Shown piece by piece: positions 5,452 through 10,903 of a DNA stretch of 10,903 nucleotides (position 1 is its first letter; the number at the start of each line of letters is the position of its first letter). The notes beneath the pieces were generated by a model. The model saw only the letters and a list, made by a program, of their open reading frames with translations, was not told the DNA's origin and made no database searches. A program made the translations under genes and the position numbers. Origin of the DNA: Armatimonadota bacterium (lineage in GTDB: Bacteria > Actinomycetota > Acidimicrobiia > Spongiisociales > UBA5794); contig QQUL01000010.1 of the NCBI GenBank assembly GCA_008501565.1, forward strand, positions 1 to 10,903, given 5' to 3'.

Positions 5452-6426
5452 ATGAATGGCAACGACACTCAGGCAAAGCTCGATCGAACTGCTCGACCCT
5501 CTGAGCTCGCCCAGGGAATCTCTATCGTCGCAGCCCTTGGCGTGTTCGGACTCCTCGCGTACTCGAATCCGTCAACACCCGGCGTGCTTGTGGCAATCAC
5601 CCTCGGCGCTTTGAGCGGGGCAGTCCTGTGGTGGGCGTTGAGCACAACCATGCCACGACGACACCTCGACGGGGCGCTCGATACCCTCACCCAACTCGGA
5701 ACGATTCCCCTTCACGACCAGCCGGCACCGACGCTTTCGAACTCGAACACGGCAGCTGCCTACGTCGACGCTGTGCACATGATTCAGGATCAGACCACCG
5801 GGCGCGTCCTTCTTCTCACCTCGCCATCACCGGGGCAAGGAGCAACAACCGTGGCGTTGAACCTGGCGATCGCCGCCACGAGACTCGGGCGCCGAGTCAT
5901 GCTCATCGACGCTGACACGACGCATCACGGACTTGCACGGTTCCTCTCAACCGGATCGACGCCAGGATTGACCGAACTCGCTTCCGGCGAACTCTCCCTT
6001 TCCGAAGTCGCTCGTATGTTGACAATCGACGAGACCGTTCAACTTCCCCTCATCCCGGCGGGGTCCCCGGACGGGGACGATTCACTCCTGGGTGGTCTCG
6101 AAATCGGTGATGCCATAGACCGGGTATCGGAACGTGCAGATCTCATCATCATCGATGCCCCACCCATCGGATGGTCTGACGCGACACCACACCTCGCCGT
6201 TCACGCCGACGGTTCCATCTTGGTCGTGACACCGAACGCCGACCCCACGGCGGCCACAAAGACAGCGACAAAGCTGGCTGATGTCGGGGCTCCACCGCTC
6301 GGCTTCATCGTCAATCGTGCCGGCGGACAAGCACCGCCACCCGCCTCCTATGTTGCCGGATCCCCAACCTCGCTTCCAGCCACTGACGCCGCGGATGCCA
6401 TGGCCGACACCGAGAGCCGCTCATGA
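5452..6426 (+). CDS. CpsD/BY-kinase-like P-loop membrane protein with altered Walker A
   Basis: A 324-residue protein. A membrane hairpin (~22-38 and ~44-63) has only a very short outer loop, unlike Wzz-kinase fusions. A cytoplasmic MinD/CpsD-type P-loop domain follows (~100-290). Bacterial tyrosine kinases of this type regulate chain length and export of capsule or exopolysaccharide. The P-loop reads SPSPGQGATTVALNLA (124-139): where the family has GK[S/T], residue 131 is alanine (codon GCA) instead of lysine. Walker A' is intact as VMLIDAD (149-155), and Walker B as LIIIDAPP (231-238). The C-terminal tail (~291-324) has one tyrosine only, not the usual tyrosine cluster, so it is unlikely to be a normal autophosphorylating kinase. 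It may be a pseudo-ATPase or use a variant site. The start has only a weak purine-rich upstream sequence. The stop overlaps the LCP gene start (ATGA, 6423-6426), implying translational coupling. Confidence 0.82.
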   Translation: MNGNDTQAKLDRTARPSELAQGISIVAALGVFGLLAYSNPSTPGVLVAITLGALSGAVLWWALSTTMPRRHLDGALDTLTQLGTIPLHDQPAPTLSNSNTAAAYVDAVHMIQDQTTGRVLLLTSPSPGQGATTVALNLAIAATRLGRRVMLIDADTTHHGLARFLSTGSTPGLTELASGELSLSEVARMLTIDETVQLPLIPAGSPDGDDSLLGGLEIGDAIDRVSERADLIIIDAPPIGWSDATPHLAVHADGSILVVTPNADPTAATKTATKLADVGAPPLGFIVNRAGGQAPPPASYVAGSPTSLPATDAADAMADTESRS

Positions 6427-7673
6427 CGAGCAGATCCGAATCAACGCCCGTATGGCACAGGATCTTCACCGTGGCGAACGGCATATTCGCAGCTTCGACG
6501 ATCGCCGCGTTCGTCCTCCTCATGACCATCGCGGATACCCACGCACTGGTTGTTGCAGCAGCCCTATCTGCCACCGCGATCGGTCTTTCCGTCTGGTGGT
6601 TCTCCATCGTTCGCACCGGATCGCCCGACAGACCCAAGCCCGGTCCGGTCGCAATCCGCGCCGTCGCCGGTGCCGTGATTCTTCTTGTCGGCTACGGAGC
6701 GTTTACGGGCGCACAGCTGTGGGGTTCGTGGAACAGCATCGATCGAGAAACGTTTGCGTTGGCCGATGCTCGTGCCGCTCTGCAACCCGTTGGCGTCACA
6801 ACCACCACGACCATCCCGATTGCGGCCCCGATTGCGAACGGGCCGACAACCACCACACCCACATTGCCGGATGAACCGTTCGTCACGATGCTCCTCATCG
6901 GTGGTGATGCCAATTCCGGGAACGGTGACGTGATCTTGTACCTCGTTCTGCCGACGAACGGCGCCGAGCCGTTCATGATGTCCTTTCCTCGGGATCTCTA
7001 TGTGTCGAACCCCTGTACAGGTGGGAACACCCGCATCAACACGTTGTCGAAGGGGTGTCCCGGCAAGGACATCAACGGTGGAACGTTGCTCTCGGTCCAG
7101 GTGTCCGACATGACGGGGATCGACGTTGATCACTTCGCCGTATTCGATTTCGATGGCTTCATTGACATCATCGACGCGGTGGGCGGTATCGAAATCTGCC
7201 TCGATCATGCCGTGAGGGATCCCGGGGCAGAGCTCGACCTTCCGGAAGGCTGCACCAACGCAAACGGGGAACAGGCTTTGTCATGGGTTCGGTCGCGTCA
7301 CACCGAAGAGTTTCGTGACGGTGGCTGGCGATCGGTGCCAGGGAGAGGCGATCTCCTACGCAACGAGCATCAGCAGGAACTGATCCTCCAGCTCGCCAAG
7401 AAGCTGAAGTCATTCAGTTCGCCTCGCCAGCTCACCGAGATCGTCGCCGCAATTGCCGACACCTTCATTCTGAGCAACACATTGAGCCTCGGCGACGCAA
7501 TCAACCTCGCTTGGTCGACTCGCGACATCGACATCGACGACATCAACCGACTCCAGATCCCCGTGCGGCTGTCGAGATCGCCATCGAACCAGTCGATCCT
7601 CAAGGAAACGATGAGTCCGAAGGACGTGATCGCGGCTCAGTATGGGGACGATCTCCCGACGGAGAACTCGTAG
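6423..7673 (+). CDS. LCP (LytR-CpsA-Psr) family protein, divergent
   Basis: A 416-residue membrane protein. Three N-terminal membrane segments (~14-36, 41-63, 77-99), a linker with two Thr-rich blocks (~125-148), and an extracellular LCP domain (~152-330) are visible. LCP enzymes transfer lipid-linked glycopolymers onto peptidoglycan. Family motifs: MLLIGGDANSGNGDVI (156-171), SFPRDLYV (187-194) with the conserved PRD arginine (Arg190), RINTLSKG, DVDHFAVFDFDGFIDIIDAVGGIEI (234-258), ALSWVRSRH (285-293), and GDLLRNEHQQ (309-318). Two arginines usually conserved are replaced: the R of the 'RSD' motif is Asn167 and the R of the final 'RQ' is His316; Asp162, Asp169, Arg190, Arg290, Arg292, Asp310 and Arg313 remain. 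Cys198/Cys212 and Cys259/Cys277 could form disulfides. Its start overlaps the CpsD-like gene by 4 nt, so the two are probably translated together. Confidence 0.88.
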   Translation: MTSRSESTPVWHRIFTVANGIFAASTIAAFVLLMTIADTHALVVAAALSATAIGLSVWWFSIVRTGSPDRPKPGPVAIRAVAGAVILLVGYGAFTGAQLWGSWNSIDRETFALADARAALQPVGVTTTTTIPIAAPIANGPTTTTPTLPDEPFVTMLLIGGDANSGNGDVILYLVLPTNGAEPFMMSFPRDLYVSNPCTGGNTRINTLSKGCPGKDINGGTLLSVQVSDMTGIDVDHFAVFDFDGFIDIIDAVGGIEICLDHAVRDPGAELDLPEGCTNANGEQALSWVRSRHTEEFRDGGWRSVPGRGDLLRNEHQQELILQLAKKLKSFSSPRQLTEIVAAIADTFILSNTLSLGDAINLAWSTRDIDIDDINRLQIPVRLSRSPSNQSILKETMSPKDVIAAQYGDDLPTENS

Positions 7674-7708
7674 CGTGGTCGATACCAGCGCACTTTCGAT
7701 GAGGGACA

Positions 7709-7745
7709 TACAATGCGGATGAATCAACGAGGATCGGTGCTGTGA
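7709..7745 (+). promoter_or_regulatory. Possible -10 and short upstream ORF before the second outer-domain gene
   Basis: TACAAT (7709-7714) is a good -10 match without a clear -35. From 7713 an ATG opens a 10-codon frame (MRMNQRGSVL) whose TGA (7743-7745) overlaps the GTG start of the next gene in a GTGA arrangement. GAGGA (7729-7733) serves as the Shine-Dalgarno for that GTG at 8 nt. If the promoter is real, transcription would start near 7721, leaving a very short leader; the upstream ORF would then be read only on longer transcripts from the cluster. Confidence 0.3.
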
Positions 7746-8644
7746 GCGACCCAAAGGACCCGTACAACGGGGATCCATTCGACAATCCACCGGGTTGGAC
7801 GGACCCGTATGCGGACATCCCCCCGCTGCCTCCTCCATCGGGGTTTCCCCCCACGGACCCTCAACAACCACCGTCAGGTCAGCCTCCCGGCTCACCACTG
7901 CTCACCGGATTGATTCTCGGACTCCTCCTCGTTGCGATCTCCGTTGCGGTGTTCCAGCTCTTTGGATCCGACGACAACGGCACGGCTGTGGGAACAACAA
8001 CAACCACCACCACTGCTGGCGGGGATACCACAACCACCGTCCCAGACACCGACACCACCACGACGTCATCGACCACGATTCCCTCGACCGATCCCTATCC
8101 AGCGGTTGATCCACCCATTCCGGCAGAGGACCTCAAGATGAGGACCGACGGCCTGGGCGTGATGGACAACGACATCAAGGACATCGTTTTCGGAACAGAA
8201 GCTGACGTCGCAATCGGTAGGCTGGTCGCCTCGTTCGGTGAACCTGTCGACACCGGGTGGCAAACATCAACCGATCAATGGGGCGTATGCGCTGGCGATC
8301 TCGAACGGATCCTGACGTTCGAAACCTTCGCTGCAATCGTTACCAAGTCCGGTGGGCAAGAAGTCTTCAACGGATATCGCAACGACATCAACTTCGGGCT
8401 CATCGAAGAACCACCGGCCGCCATCGAGACACTGAGTGGGCTCAAGATCGGGGACACCGTGGCTGATCTCAACAGCATCTACGAGAGCCAAGTTGTCACG
8501 TTCGGATCGGATCCCAAGCTCGGCTCAACGTACACGGTTACGAGTGCGGCATCGGGGACCGTTCTGCTGTGGGGCCCCGTGCAGGGACAGGACGATTCAG
8601 ATCGGATCATCGGTATCTACGCCCCCGATGTGTGTGCACGGTGA
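7742..8644 (+). CDS. Proline-rich single-pass membrane protein with paired outer domain
   Basis: A 300-residue protein that starts at GTG with GAGGA 8 nt upstream. The cytoplasmic N-terminus (1-52) is rich in Pro, Asp and Gly with PPLPPPSGFPP-type stretches. One membrane segment (~53-73), a Thr-rich linker (~85-113), and an outer domain (~118-300) follow. The outer domain is paralogous to that of the protein at 4399-5409: IVFGTEADVAIGRLVASFG and IETLSGLKIGDTVADLNSIY match its two G-x-T helical motifs, and VLLWGPVQGQDDSDRIIGIYAPDVC matches its end. Cys183 and Cys298 correspond to Cys225 and Cys335. In place of the zinc ribbon it has the proline-rich tail, so the two proteins would present the same outer domain with different cytoplasmic ends. 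No named family is recognised. It lies 68 nt after the LCP gene, probably the last gene of the cluster. Confidence 0.75.
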   Translation: MSDPKDPYNGDPFDNPPGWTDPYADIPPLPPPSGFPPTDPQQPPSGQPPGSPLLTGLILGLLLVAISVAVFQLFGSDDNGTAVGTTTTTTTAGGDTTTTVPDTDTTTTSSTTIPSTDPYPAVDPPIPAEDLKMRTDGLGVMDNDIKDIVFGTEADVAIGRLVASFGEPVDTGWQTSTDQWGVCAGDLERILTFETFAAIVTKSGGQEVFNGYRNDINFGLIEEPPAAIETLSGLKIGDTVADLNSIYESQVVTFGSDPKLGSTYTVTSAASGTVLLWGPVQGQDDSDRIIGIYAPDVCAR

Positions 8645-8671
8645 CAAAGCATTCGCTTTCCCGAACCGGTT

Positions 8672-8684
8672 TAGAATCCACGCC
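8672..8684 (+). promoter_or_regulatory. -10 element (TAGAAT), leaderless start of the four-helix protein gene
   Basis: TAGAAT (8672-8677) ends 7 nt before the ATG at 8685; no Shine-Dalgarno lies between. No -35 is convincing. It indicates that this gene is transcribed separately from the cluster ending at 8644. Confidence 0.45.
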
Positions 8685-9194
8685 ATGAAGCCGAACTACA
8701 CCGCAGCACTCGTCATCGGCGGCGTCGCAGGTCTCGTCATGGCCCTTGCCCTCTTCACGTTCTTCGCGGCGTACGGCGCGGTGCCGTCGCTCACCGTCGA
8801 GCTTGACGGAACGGACGTCGTGCCAACGTTCTCGGCCGCAGCCTCCGCAACCTGGATGATCGTCATACTCGCAGGCATCGTGGGCGGAGCGCTGATCGCG
8901 ACCATCACACGAGTTGTCGCACGAGTCATCGAACCGGAGGGCAAGTCTGTGTCACTCGGCGTGATCGCATCGGTCGGCGCCCTCATCGCCCCCACCGTCG
9001 CGATGGTGGTGTTCCCACTCGGTATCACCGTCATGGGCTCTGTCCGCGAAGGCAGCGCCGTCATTGGTGTCGCGGATTTCGTTGTTCTCGCCGCCGTCGC
9101 CGGCTTGCTGGCAGGTGGATCCGTTGCGTGGCTTTCCTACATTCTCGCCAGACCATCCGTCCCCGCCGACGATCCAGAACTCCTCGCCGCGTAG
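8685..9194 (+). CDS. Small integral membrane protein of unknown function (four helices)
   Basis: A 169-residue very hydrophobic protein with four predicted membrane segments (~7-30, 55-76, 90-115, 130-155). A short outer loop (~31-54, VPSLTVELDGTDVVPTFS) joins the first two, and an acidic C-terminal tail (ADDPELLAA) ends it. I recognise no family or catalytic motif. The ATG at 8685 is chosen over upstream in-frame starts because the region before it is hydrophilic, lies inside the previous gene in another frame, and carries a -10 element 7 nt before the ATG. Its TAG stop is followed at once by the heptamer repeat array, across which it converges on the lipoprotein genes. Confidence 0.72.
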   Translation: MKPNYTAALVIGGVAGLVMALALFTFFAAYGAVPSLTVELDGTDVVPTFSAAASATWMIVILAGIVGGALIATITRVVARVIEPEGKSVSLGVIASVGALIAPTVAMVVFPLGITVMGSVREGSAVIGVADFVVLAAVAGLLAGGSVAWLSYILARPSVPADDPELLAA

Positions 9195-9195
9195 A

Positions 9196-9237
9196 TCTGA
9201 CGTCGGAAGTCGGAAGTCAGAAGTCAGAAGTCAGATG
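9196..9237 (+). repeat. Heptamer tandem array, TCRGAAG type
   Basis: TCTGACG (9196-9202) is followed by TCGGAAG twice, TCAGAAG twice and TCAGATG, all contiguous. As at 1093-1134, variants come in adjacent identical pairs. ATCTGAC (9195-9201) and GTCAGAT (9230-9236) are perfect inverse complements, so the array can fold as a hairpin. It starts one base after the stop of the plus-strand gene. It overlaps the 3' end of the minus-strand lipoprotein gene, encoding its last residues (SDF) and its TGA stop (9224-9226). Confidence 0.9.
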
Positions 9238-9589
9238 AAGGGACCTGGTGTTCTGAATCCGGGTCTTCGTGTTCGACCAGCACCGCGGTCATCCCGCCAT
9301 ACGCTGCCGACTCAAAGGTGACCGTGACTCGCTGACCCGTCGTTACGTGGTCCCGAAGGTGGATGAGGGGCCCACCGTAGAAGAGCAGCCCGGGAGCAGG
9401 TCGGAACAGGTGACTGTTGCCATCGCTGTCGAGAACAACGAACGAATCGACACTCGTCAGGTCTCCGCTGACCTCTGTGACAATTCCCGAAACCTGGTTG
9501 CTTGCCAATTCATTCGGAGATGAGCAGCCGACGGAGACGGCGCCTACAAGAGCGATCACGGCCAGCCACCACCATCTGGTCCTGATCAC
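9224..9589 (-). CDS. Small lipoprotein of unknown function
   Basis: A 121-residue protein that starts at GTG (9587-9589), which gives a proper lipoprotein signal: RTR, a hydrophobic core, and lipobox SVGC with Cys22. AGGAGA (9593-9598 on the minus strand) sits just upstream and overlaps the stop of the preceding gene, leaving a 7-nt gap, so the two genes are almost certainly one operon. A longer frame upstream to 9676 would only overlap that gene. The mature part (~35-115) has a beta-rich pattern, VSGIVTEVSG, FVVLDSDGNSHLF, PLIHLRDHVTTGQRVTVTFE, reminiscent of a small OB-like barrel, but I know no named family for it. The C-terminal codons come from the heptamer repeat. It would sit on the outer face of the membrane beside its thioredoxin-like operon partner. 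Confidence 0.75.
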   Translation of the reverse strand: MIRTRWWWLAVIALVGAVSVGCSSPNELASNQVSGIVTEVSGDLTSVDSFVVLDSDGNSHLFRPAPGLLFYGGPLIHLRDHVTTGQRVTVTFESAAYGGMTAVLVEHEDPDSEHQVPSSDF

Positions 9590-9596
9590 TGCTCTC

Positions 9597-10424
9597 CTAC
9601 CCCACGCCCAGGATTTCCTCAAGCTCACCGTCGATGAGGACGCCTTCGAGTCGCGAGGTGACGATCCCGGATTCATCCATCACGAATATCCACGGCTCGT
9701 TGATGAGCCCAAACTCGGCGACCGCCGGAGCCAGGTGCTGTGCGTCTGGCACAAACCCGGGCTCGCGGAATCCCTCGTAGACCTCAATGTGGACAAAGTC
9801 GACGGTGGGAGCTTGGGGCATCACGTGCTTCATCTGGTTGAGCAGCGGGCCACATGTTGACGAAACGCAAAAGGCAGGTGTCGCGAACAGCACGACGGTT
9901 TTCCGCCCGTTTTGGAGTACCTCGTGAAGTGACGACTCATAGAGCTCCGGAACCGGATCATCATCGGTCGTGAGCTCCTCAATCGGTGTGTCGGCAAGCG
10001 TGCGAGTCTCAACCAGAGGTGCTGGCTCGCCAATGGCGACCGACGAAGGCGACGCTTGGATGTCAACAAGAAACGGTTCCGTTGGCTCGCCCGTCGAGAT
10101 CGCAAAGTCGATCTGCCAGAGACCGGCGGTATCGAAGGGCACGGTCGCTCGGTACACACCAATCGTGTTCGGCACGATCCATGTGAAGTCGGCGACCGAT
10201 TCATAGGAACGGCTTGGTTCGTCAAGGGGGGAGGCCACAACGGTGACGACCTCGTCCGGTGAACCCCTGCGAGTTCCATCAACCTCGTTGACCGCGAAAA
10301 GCAGACGTGAGTCGCCAACGGCCGAATCGGAGGAAACCCGTAGACCAATCAGCGGCTCGGTGTCGGACGAACACGCTCCAACGAACACAACCAGTACAGC
10401 TACGACAAGGAGGAGACGCTTCAT
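9597..10424 (-). CDS. Lipoprotein with N-terminal Ig/YtkA-like and C-terminal thioredoxin-like domain
   Basis: A 275-residue secreted lipoprotein: MKR plus hydrophobic core, lipobox VGAC with Cys18. Residues ~25-122 form a beta-rich Ig-like domain with GVYRATVPFDTAGLWQIDF, like YtkA-type domains. A linker follows, and ~155-272 is a thioredoxin-like domain. The active-site region VVLFATPAFCVSSTCGPLL (177-195) has Cys186 and Cys191 spaced CX4C rather than CXXC, and EPWIFVMDESG (243-253) carries the expected cis-proline position (Pro244) and following strand. Similar 'ATPAFC..xTCGP' proteins occur in actinobacteria; the role is presumably extracytoplasmic thiol or metal redox, inferred only. An in-frame start 35 codons upstream (10529) is rejected because it lacks a signal and because a -10 element lies 7 nt before ATG 10424. 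Confidence 0.85.
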   Translation of the reverse strand: MKRLLLVVAVLVVFVGACSSDTEPLIGLRVSSDSAVGDSRLLFAVNEVDGTRRGSPDEVVTVVASPLDEPSRSYESVADFTWIVPNTIGVYRATVPFDTAGLWQIDFAISTGEPTEPFLVDIQASPSSVAIGEPAPLVETRTLADTPIEELTTDDDPVPELYESSLHEVLQNGRKTVVLFATPAFCVSSTCGPLLNQMKHVMPQAPTVDFVHIEVYEGFREPGFVPDAQHLAPAVAEFGLINEPWIFVMDESGIVTSRLEGVLIDGELEEILGVG

Positions 10425-10437
10425 GGACGGAACGGTA
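10425..10437 (-). promoter_or_regulatory. -10 element (TACCGT), leaderless start of the thioredoxin-like lipoprotein operon
   Basis: On the minus strand TACCGT (10432-10437) ends 7 nt before the ATG at 10424, again with no Shine-Dalgarno. The divergent region to 10564 also serves the TauE/SafE gene. Confidence 0.45.
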
Positions 10438-10555
10438 GTGGTGTGGCGCAGGAACAGGATGTCGGGTTCCGGAGAGTTCGGGGGTTGACGATGAGGAAGT
10501 ACGGCGAATGCAGTGACACCGACGGGCATACCGATTCCGCGATCCGAATCCGTGA

Positions 10556-10567
10556 GACAATCCCATG
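10556..10567 (+). promoter_or_regulatory. Weak -10 element before the TauE/SafE gene
   Basis: GACAAT (10556-10561) matches TATAAT at four of six positions. It lies 3 nt before the first ATG (10565) and 6 nt before the second (10568), so by the spacing seen elsewhere the second ATG would be the leaderless start. Confidence 0.3.
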
Positions 10568-10903
10568 ATGTCGATACTTGTCTGGGTGGCTGCCCTCATG
10601 ATTACGGCTGGGGCAGCCGCCGTTCAGGGAACGGTCGGCATCGGCTTCGGCGTGATTTCTATTCCAATCCTCGCATTGCTTCACCCTGATCTCGTCCCCG
10701 TGCCACAGCTCCTCATGGCCCTGCCCCTAACGGTTTCGATGGCTTGGCGGGAGCGCAGCGCCATCGATCTCACGGGTGTGGGGTGGGTCATCGGAGGGCG
10801 CATACCCGGCGCCTTCCTCGGGGTCTTCCTCCTCGGCATTGCCTCGGAACGAATCCTCGATGGGTTCATCGCAGTGGTGGTCATCCTGGCCGTGGTGGTC
10901 ATA
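10565..10903 (+). CDS. TauE/SafE (TSUP) family permease, N-terminal part (3' partial)
   Basis: An open frame of 113 codons continues past the window end. It begins with a hydrophobic helix leading into AVQGTVGIGFGVISIPIL (~19-36), the glycine-rich signature of the TauE/SafE family. HPDLVPVPQLLMALPLTVSMAWRER (second half of the first repeat, ~40-64) and further hydrophobic segments with the GxxPGAFLG-like motif GGRIPGAFLGVFLL (~77-90) follow. The family moves sulfite, sulfonates or other anions and organic acids across the membrane; the substrate is not visible. Either of two consecutive ATG codons (10565, 10568) may start it. It is divergent from the thioredoxin-like lipoprotein operon, whose redox theme could fit sulfur handling, but that link is speculative. 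Confidence 0.9.
   Translation, partial: MMSILVWVAALMITAGAAAVQGTVGIGFGVISIPILALLHPDLVPVPQLLMALPLTVSMAWRERSAIDLTGVGWVIGGRIPGAFLGVFLLGIASERILDGFIAVVVILAVVVI

Noticed and set aside
6564..7208. 214-codon minus-strand open frame opposite the LCP gene
   Set aside because: Composition is Arg/Gly/Asp-rich with no motif, and the LCP domain lies on the plus strand.
8436..8684. N-terminal extension of the four-helix membrane protein
   Set aside because: The extension overlaps the preceding gene in another frame, is Arg/Ser-rich and not membrane-like, and passes through the -10 element before ATG 8685.

Overview
The window looks like chromosomal DNA of a high-GC Gram-positive bacterium, most likely an actinobacterium of the Acidimicrobiia type. 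The grounds are the GC-rich coding, a principal-type sigma-70 factor, several threonine-rich linkers between membrane segments and outer domains, lipoproteins with actinobacterial-style lipoboxes, and many genes whose -10 element sits 6-7 nt from the start codon, as in leaderless transcription. This assignment is inference from style; no rRNA or other marker gene is present.

Layout. 1-1108 (+) is the C-terminal part of a HerA/DUF87-like ATPase. It converges on a sigma-70 gene (1267-2316, -). The junction is filled by seven-base tandem repeats that also form a large inverted repeat. Divergent from the sigma gene, a LysE-type exporter (2549-3184, +) opens a run of plus-strand genes: a membrane-anchored DM13 protein (3269-3904) and a cytochrome c lipoprotein (3953-4336), which look like a small extracytoplasmic redox pair. 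Four genes that look like a surface system follow at 4399-8644. They encode a zinc-ribbon membrane protein, a CpsD/BY-kinase-like P-loop membrane protein, an LCP (LytR-CpsA-Psr) protein, and a second single-pass protein. The first and last share the same otherwise unrecognised outer domain. A four-helix membrane protein (8685-9194) ends the plus run and meets, again at a heptamer repeat array, two minus-strand lipoprotein genes (9224-9589 and 9597-10424), the second carrying a thioredoxin-like domain. A TauE/SafE (TSUP) permease starts at 10565 (+) and runs off the window.

How it may work together. LCP proteins attach glycopolymers to the cell wall, and CpsD-like ATPases control the length and export of such polymers. 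The two flanking single-pass proteins with a common outer domain would then be natural partners of this assembly. The P-loop protein has alanine where the family has the Walker A lysine, and the LCP protein lacks two usually conserved arginines, so this may be a divergent or regulatory version of the machinery. That is the best candidate for something undescribed here. The second is the heptamer repeats, which occur at both convergent gene ends and encode or abut the stop codons.
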